Source of the DNA: Symsagittifera roscoffensis
Taxonomy: Eukaryota > Xenacoelomorpha > Acoela > Convolutidae
DNA length: 64,000 nt
Direction: 5' to 3'
NCBI RefSeq assembly: GCF_963678635.1
Contig: NW_026971550.1
Span: forward strand, 167,768-231,767
Shown: piece after piece, positions 61,356-64,000 of the stretch
Position numbering within the stretch: position 1 is the first letter of the stretch
Layout of the letters: each line of letters starts with the position of its first letter
Position numbers and translations under genes: made by a program
Notes under the pieces: generated by a model
What the model saw: only the letters and a program-made list of their open reading frames with translations
What the model was told of the DNA's origin: nothing
Databases searched by the model: none

Positions 61356-62360
61356 ATGGCAGCAGAAGAATTTGTTCTAATTCCAAAGCATATGTACATC
61401 AGAGATCAACCACATGCAGCACATATTTTGCTTGACAACTCAATTAAACACAAGAAACCGCAACTATCATATTTGAACCGTTTGAGACCACTAAATGAAT
61501 CAGCAAGAACAACAACAACATCAGCTATTGATACGTCAGCAGTCATTCCCCCAACCCCTGAACCACCTATTGTTGCCAAAGCAGAAAACAATCCACAAAA
61601 ACATGCTCTCCCTCTCACTTCTCAAGATGATGATGATGATGATGACGGTGATGGTGATGATGATGATGATGATGATGAAGGTAACGAGATGGAAAAAAGT
61701 GTTGAGCTTAGTGAGGCATTATCCACAGAACGTATTCTGTTACAATTACAGCTCATGGATGAACACAAATTTAAGCGAGCAAAAAAAGTTCTTGAAATTA
61801 TTAAAAAGTCAGAACGAGTCAAAATAAATAAAGATAATGAAGAAATTTACGTTGATAAAGTGCCAACGGGTCTTAAAGCATCAGTTTTTCTGTATGATAT
61901 ACAACAACAAACTAAAAAACTTTACAACCCTGCTTTTATACTGATTTTGAGGTCACTCAAACTTGATGAACGGTTGGTTATGAACAAGTATGCCAAAGTC
62001 GCGGTTCAGTCAACGAATACGGAACAAGCTCAACAGAAGCAAAGAAGCAGACGTTCCACAAATTCCCCTTCAAAATCTACAGCCCTCCTCCTCCTTTCTC
62101 CCGAGAAGAAACCTTCGTCGTCATCGTCGACGACCTCAAGAAGTGCCACCTCAAAAAGCAGTAAAAGACGCAAAACCAGAAAAACTGTTGCAGACAGTGA
62201 AAGAGAACGGTCACCGCAAAAAACCAAACGAGAAGAAGAAGGTGCAGCAGAAGAGGAATACTCCGAGTCGTACGAAACGCCCGATAACGATTCAGATTCT
62301 GCAACGACAGAGAAGAAGAAGACAAAAACAAACAAAAAATGGCAAGATTACACCAGCTGA
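61356..62360 (+). CDS. Polinton protein with acidic repeat and charged tail
   Basis: 334 codons from ATG 61356. Residues 1-45 form a conserved-looking N-terminus (FVLIPKHMYI and QLSYLNRL). A run of Asp encoded by a GAT microsatellite (61626-61680) follows, then a helical domain (about residues 120-215), then a Ser/Lys-rich tail. The last 370 nt are also open in the integrase frame. Probably a virion or core protein; function not established. Confidence 0.66.
   Translation: MAAEEFVLIPKHMYIRDQPHAAHILLDNSIKHKKPQLSYLNRLRPLNESARTTTTSAIDTSAVIPPTPEPPIVAKAENNPQKHALPLTSQDDDDDDDGDGDDDDDDDEGNEMEKSVELSEALSTERILLQLQLMDEHKFKRAKKVLEIIKKSERVKINKDNEEIYVDKVPTGLKASVFLYDIQQQTKKLYNPAFILILRSLKLDERLVMNKYAKVAVQSTNTEQAQQKQRSRRSTNSPSKSTALLLLSPEKKPSSSSSTTSRSATSKSSKRRKTRKTVADSERERSPQKTKREEEGAAEEEYSESYETPDNDSDSATTEKKKTKTNKKWQDYTS
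61626..61680 (+). repeat. GAT microsatellite
   Basis: An imperfect (GAT)n run encodes poly-Asp in the main frame and poly-Met in another; its length may vary between copies. Confidence 0.8.
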
Positions 62361-63309
62361 AGAAAAAATATTGAAAACTAAATTTACAAGTAAGGGTCCA
62401 GCATTGTTTGGCAGTGTACAGAATTTAAAAGAGGAATCAAAAATTTCACGAAGTAAAGTGAAACGTTTTTTACATACAGAGCCAGCATATACAAAATATC
62501 GAACAGTTCGTCGCAAAACACCACGCCTCAAAGTGATAGTTTATGACATAGACGAAATATGGTCAATTGACCTGGCGTATGTTGATAAACTTGCAGATTA
62601 CAACAAAAAAATTAAATATCTTATGGTTGCAGTGGATTGCATGTCCCGCTTTCTACGTGTACAACCGTTGAAATCAAAGTATGCCACCTCAACTGCGGAA
62701 GCATTCAAACATATGATAAAAACAAAACAGCCGAAAAAAGTTTGGGTAGATAAAGGCACAGAGTTCAAGGGGTCATTCAAAACTTTATGTGAGGAAAAGG
62801 ACATCGAAACTTATACAACAGAGAGTGAAAAAAAATCCGCTTTCGCGGAGAGGAACATTCGATCACTAAAGGGTTTGATTTATAAGTATTTGGAGGACAA
62901 ATGGACCTACTCATACATCGATAAGCTTCAAGATTTTGTCAACACAATTAACTCGAGAACAAACCGCGTTACCAAAATCGCCCCGAATGAAGTTACCAAA
63001 AAGGACGTTCCACGTCTTATTTCATTAAGAGTGGAACAATCGCAGAAACTAGTACGCCGACCAAAGCTCTACGTTGGTGATTTTGTTAGAATAGCAAAAA
63101 TTGACCTTCCGTTTCGAAAAGGATACAAACAATCATTCACTGACGAAGTTTTTGAAATCTTTGACATCCCAACAAGAAACCCACCAACTTATAACCTCAT
63201 CGACGCTGATAAGGAACCAATAGAGGGTAAATTTTATGAGCCTGAACTAATCAGGGTCTTGGAAAAGGAAGGAAGGAAGGAAGGAAGGATCAAACTAAAC
63301 AATGTCTGA
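61990..63309 (+). CDS. Retroviral-type DDE integrase of Polinton
   Basis: The frame is open from ATG 61990, but the first 125 codons are an Arg/Lys-rich overlap with the preceding ORF, so the real protein may start later. The integrase core has IDLAYV (Asp, near 62566), VDKGTEF (Asp, near 62750) and AFAERNIRS (Glu, near 62844). A C-terminal SH3-like segment (YVGDFVRIAK) is present. It would insert the element into host DNA. A GGAA microsatellite (63267-63288) makes up part of the last codons. The stop overlaps the next ATG by 8 nt. Confidence 0.87.
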   Translation: MPKSRFSQRIRNKLNRSKEADVPQIPLQNLQPSSSFLPRRNLRRHRRRPQEVPPQKAVKDAKPEKLLQTVKENGHRKKPNEKKKVQQKRNTPSRTKRPITIQILQRQRRRRQKQTKNGKITPAEEKILKTKFTSKGPALFGSVQNLKEESKISRSKVKRFLHTEPAYTKYRTVRRKTPRLKVIVYDIDEIWSIDLAYVDKLADYNKKIKYLMVAVDCMSRFLRVQPLKSKYATSTAEAFKHMIKTKQPKKVWVDKGTEFKGSFKTLCEEKDIETYTTESEKKSAFAERNIRSLKGLIYKYLEDKWTYSYIDKLQDFVNTINSRTNRVTKIAPNEVTKKDVPRLISLRVEQSQKLVRRPKLYVGDFVRIAKIDLPFRKGYKQSFTDEVFEIFDIPTRNPPTYNLIDADKEPIEGKFYEPELIRVLEKEGRKEGRIKLNNV

Positions 63310-64000
63310 CAACTTTATAAGCGAAAAAAATTCATTTACCATTACACTGGTGTCATCAGCCTCAATGAATATTTTCAATGACAACTCGTTAGCGAGCTTT
63401 AAAAATCTGCTAAGCGAAAATATCGATCTACAAGGTGAATGGAGAGTTGCATTGACAGAAATAACGTTTCCCACTCATATTAACAATGTTACGGATACCA
63501 AACTAGTGTACTACAAAAAAGACAAAGTTAAAGCAAGCCTTAAAGTGGCAAAAGAAAAAATATCCAGACCATATGATGGAGAAAAAGGTGAAATAACAAA
63601 GGGTGTTTATGACGAAATCGAGAAAATATTCAACGAAATCAATCGGAAGATTGATCTTGATAATATCAGTTATAGCATCGACCCCATTACCAAACATCTT
63701 TCATTGTGGATGCATTATTGGGAAGGCATTACCTTTGAAAGTCCACAAATTCCTAGTATCTTAGGTTTCAAAGGCTTAAGAGATGGAACTGGTTACCATA
63801 TCGGCTACAAAGAATCCAGTCATATCCATAGCACTCTCACGTCACAAAACCTCATCTCCGACTACCCTGTTGATATCTCTGCTGGAACCCAAATGATGTT
63901 TATCTACTTGGACATAATTCGTTATCAGATTGTGGGTGACACTAAAGCACCATTGCTTAGAGTCATTGATACTAATCGACGTGTGAAAAACGGTTACGCT
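63302..64000 (+). CDS. Polinton structural protein, N-terminal part (runs off window)
   Basis: Open from ATG 63302 to the window end (233 codons, no stop). The N-terminus has FTITLVSSAS, then NDNSLASFKNLL, IDLQGEWRVALTEITFP and beta-rich segments. In animal Polintons, proteins with this type of N-terminus sit beside the integrase and are thought to be virion components, possibly the penton-like minor capsid protein. I infer this from arrangement and general resemblance; the jelly-roll fold is not proven. No lesion is visible. Confidence 0.6.
   Translation, partial: MSDNFISEKNSFTITLVSSASMNIFNDNSLASFKNLLSENIDLQGEWRVALTEITFPTHINNVTDTKLVYYKKDKVKASLKVAKEKISRPYDGEKGEITKGVYDEIEKIFNEINRKIDLDNISYSIDPITKHLSLWMHYWEGITFESPQIPSILGFKGLRDGTGYHIGYKESSHIHSTLTSQNLISDYPVDISAGTQMMFIYLDIIRYQIVGDTKAPLLRVIDTNRRVKNGYA

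Larger units (their letters stand above)
58558..64000 (+). mobile_element. Polinton/Maverick (adintovirus-like) element, left part
   Basis: Closely packed same-strand ORFs with ATGA-type overlaps include a packaging-type ATPase, a retroviral-type DDE integrase and, at the edge, a probable virion structural protein. This combination is diagnostic of Polintons, which are integrated DNA elements or viruses of animals. The DNA polymerase, protease and the rest of the capsid genes are not in the window and may lie to the right. I could not identify the left terminal inverted repeat. Confidence 0.85.

Noticed and set aside
61495-61827. Methionine-rich 110-codon frame
   Set aside because: It is the shifted reading of the GAT microsatellite within the acidic protein gene.

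Overview
This window looks like repeat-rich nuclear DNA of an animal, probably an aquatic invertebrate; I cannot name the phylum. I see no bacterial gene organisation. Nearly everything recognisable is transposable-element DNA: Ty3/gypsy-type LTR retrotransposons, two different APE-endonuclease LINEs, and the left part of a Polinton/Maverick (adintovirus-like) DNA element. No host gene is certain; one possible terminal exon lies at 57806-58132 (minus).

Layout. 1-10637 (minus) is copy C of a giant gypsy-like family: decayed protease and gag, a 4.0 kb LINE inserted into gag with a 12 bp target duplication, a minisatellite-rich leader, and a truncated LTR. C is fused head to head, LTR to LTR, with copy A (10638-23890, plus). 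A has lost gag, protease, RT and most of integrase. It keeps both LTRs (the 5' one truncated), the leader, the end of pol, an SGNH-esterase ORF with an internal triplication, and a broken giant ORF. 23891-25094 is a GT/AT-rich gap with a poly(T) tract. 25095-28542 and 53242-54292 (minus) are the two halves of one Tx1/L1-like LINE, split by copy B. B (28543-53241, plus) is a nearly complete 24.7 kb LTR retrotransposon with 935 bp LTRs that differ at about 6 bases plus 1 indel. 54293-57805 is mostly unassigned AT-rich DNA with a LINE fragment and a small inverted-repeat element. 58558 to the window end is a Polinton-type gene cluster: several small ORFs, an exonuclease-like ORF, a membrane protein, a packaging-type ATPase, a retroviral-type integrase, and a structural-protein ORF that runs off the edge.

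How the pieces work together. B has the standard gag-protease-RT-RNase H-integrase module. After it come a long conserved pol extension, an SGNH hydrolase (ORF3) and a protein of about 2,150-2,300 residues (ORF4) that opens with a second, degenerate SGNH-like domain and is otherwise unlike anything I recognise. Copies A and B are clearly diverged, yet share this accessory block in the same order. That block is the best candidate for an undescribed system here. Nucleotide-level signals also recur: a polypurine tract with four internal copies in pol, a leader array built on CCGRRGGGTCC that is shared between subfamilies, and a conserved LTR hairpin next to the poly(A) signal. B carries several ORF lesions (a nonsense codon in RT, frame changes, a 76 bp inverted duplication) although its LTRs are nearly identical, so either it moved with help in trans or some breaks are recoded.
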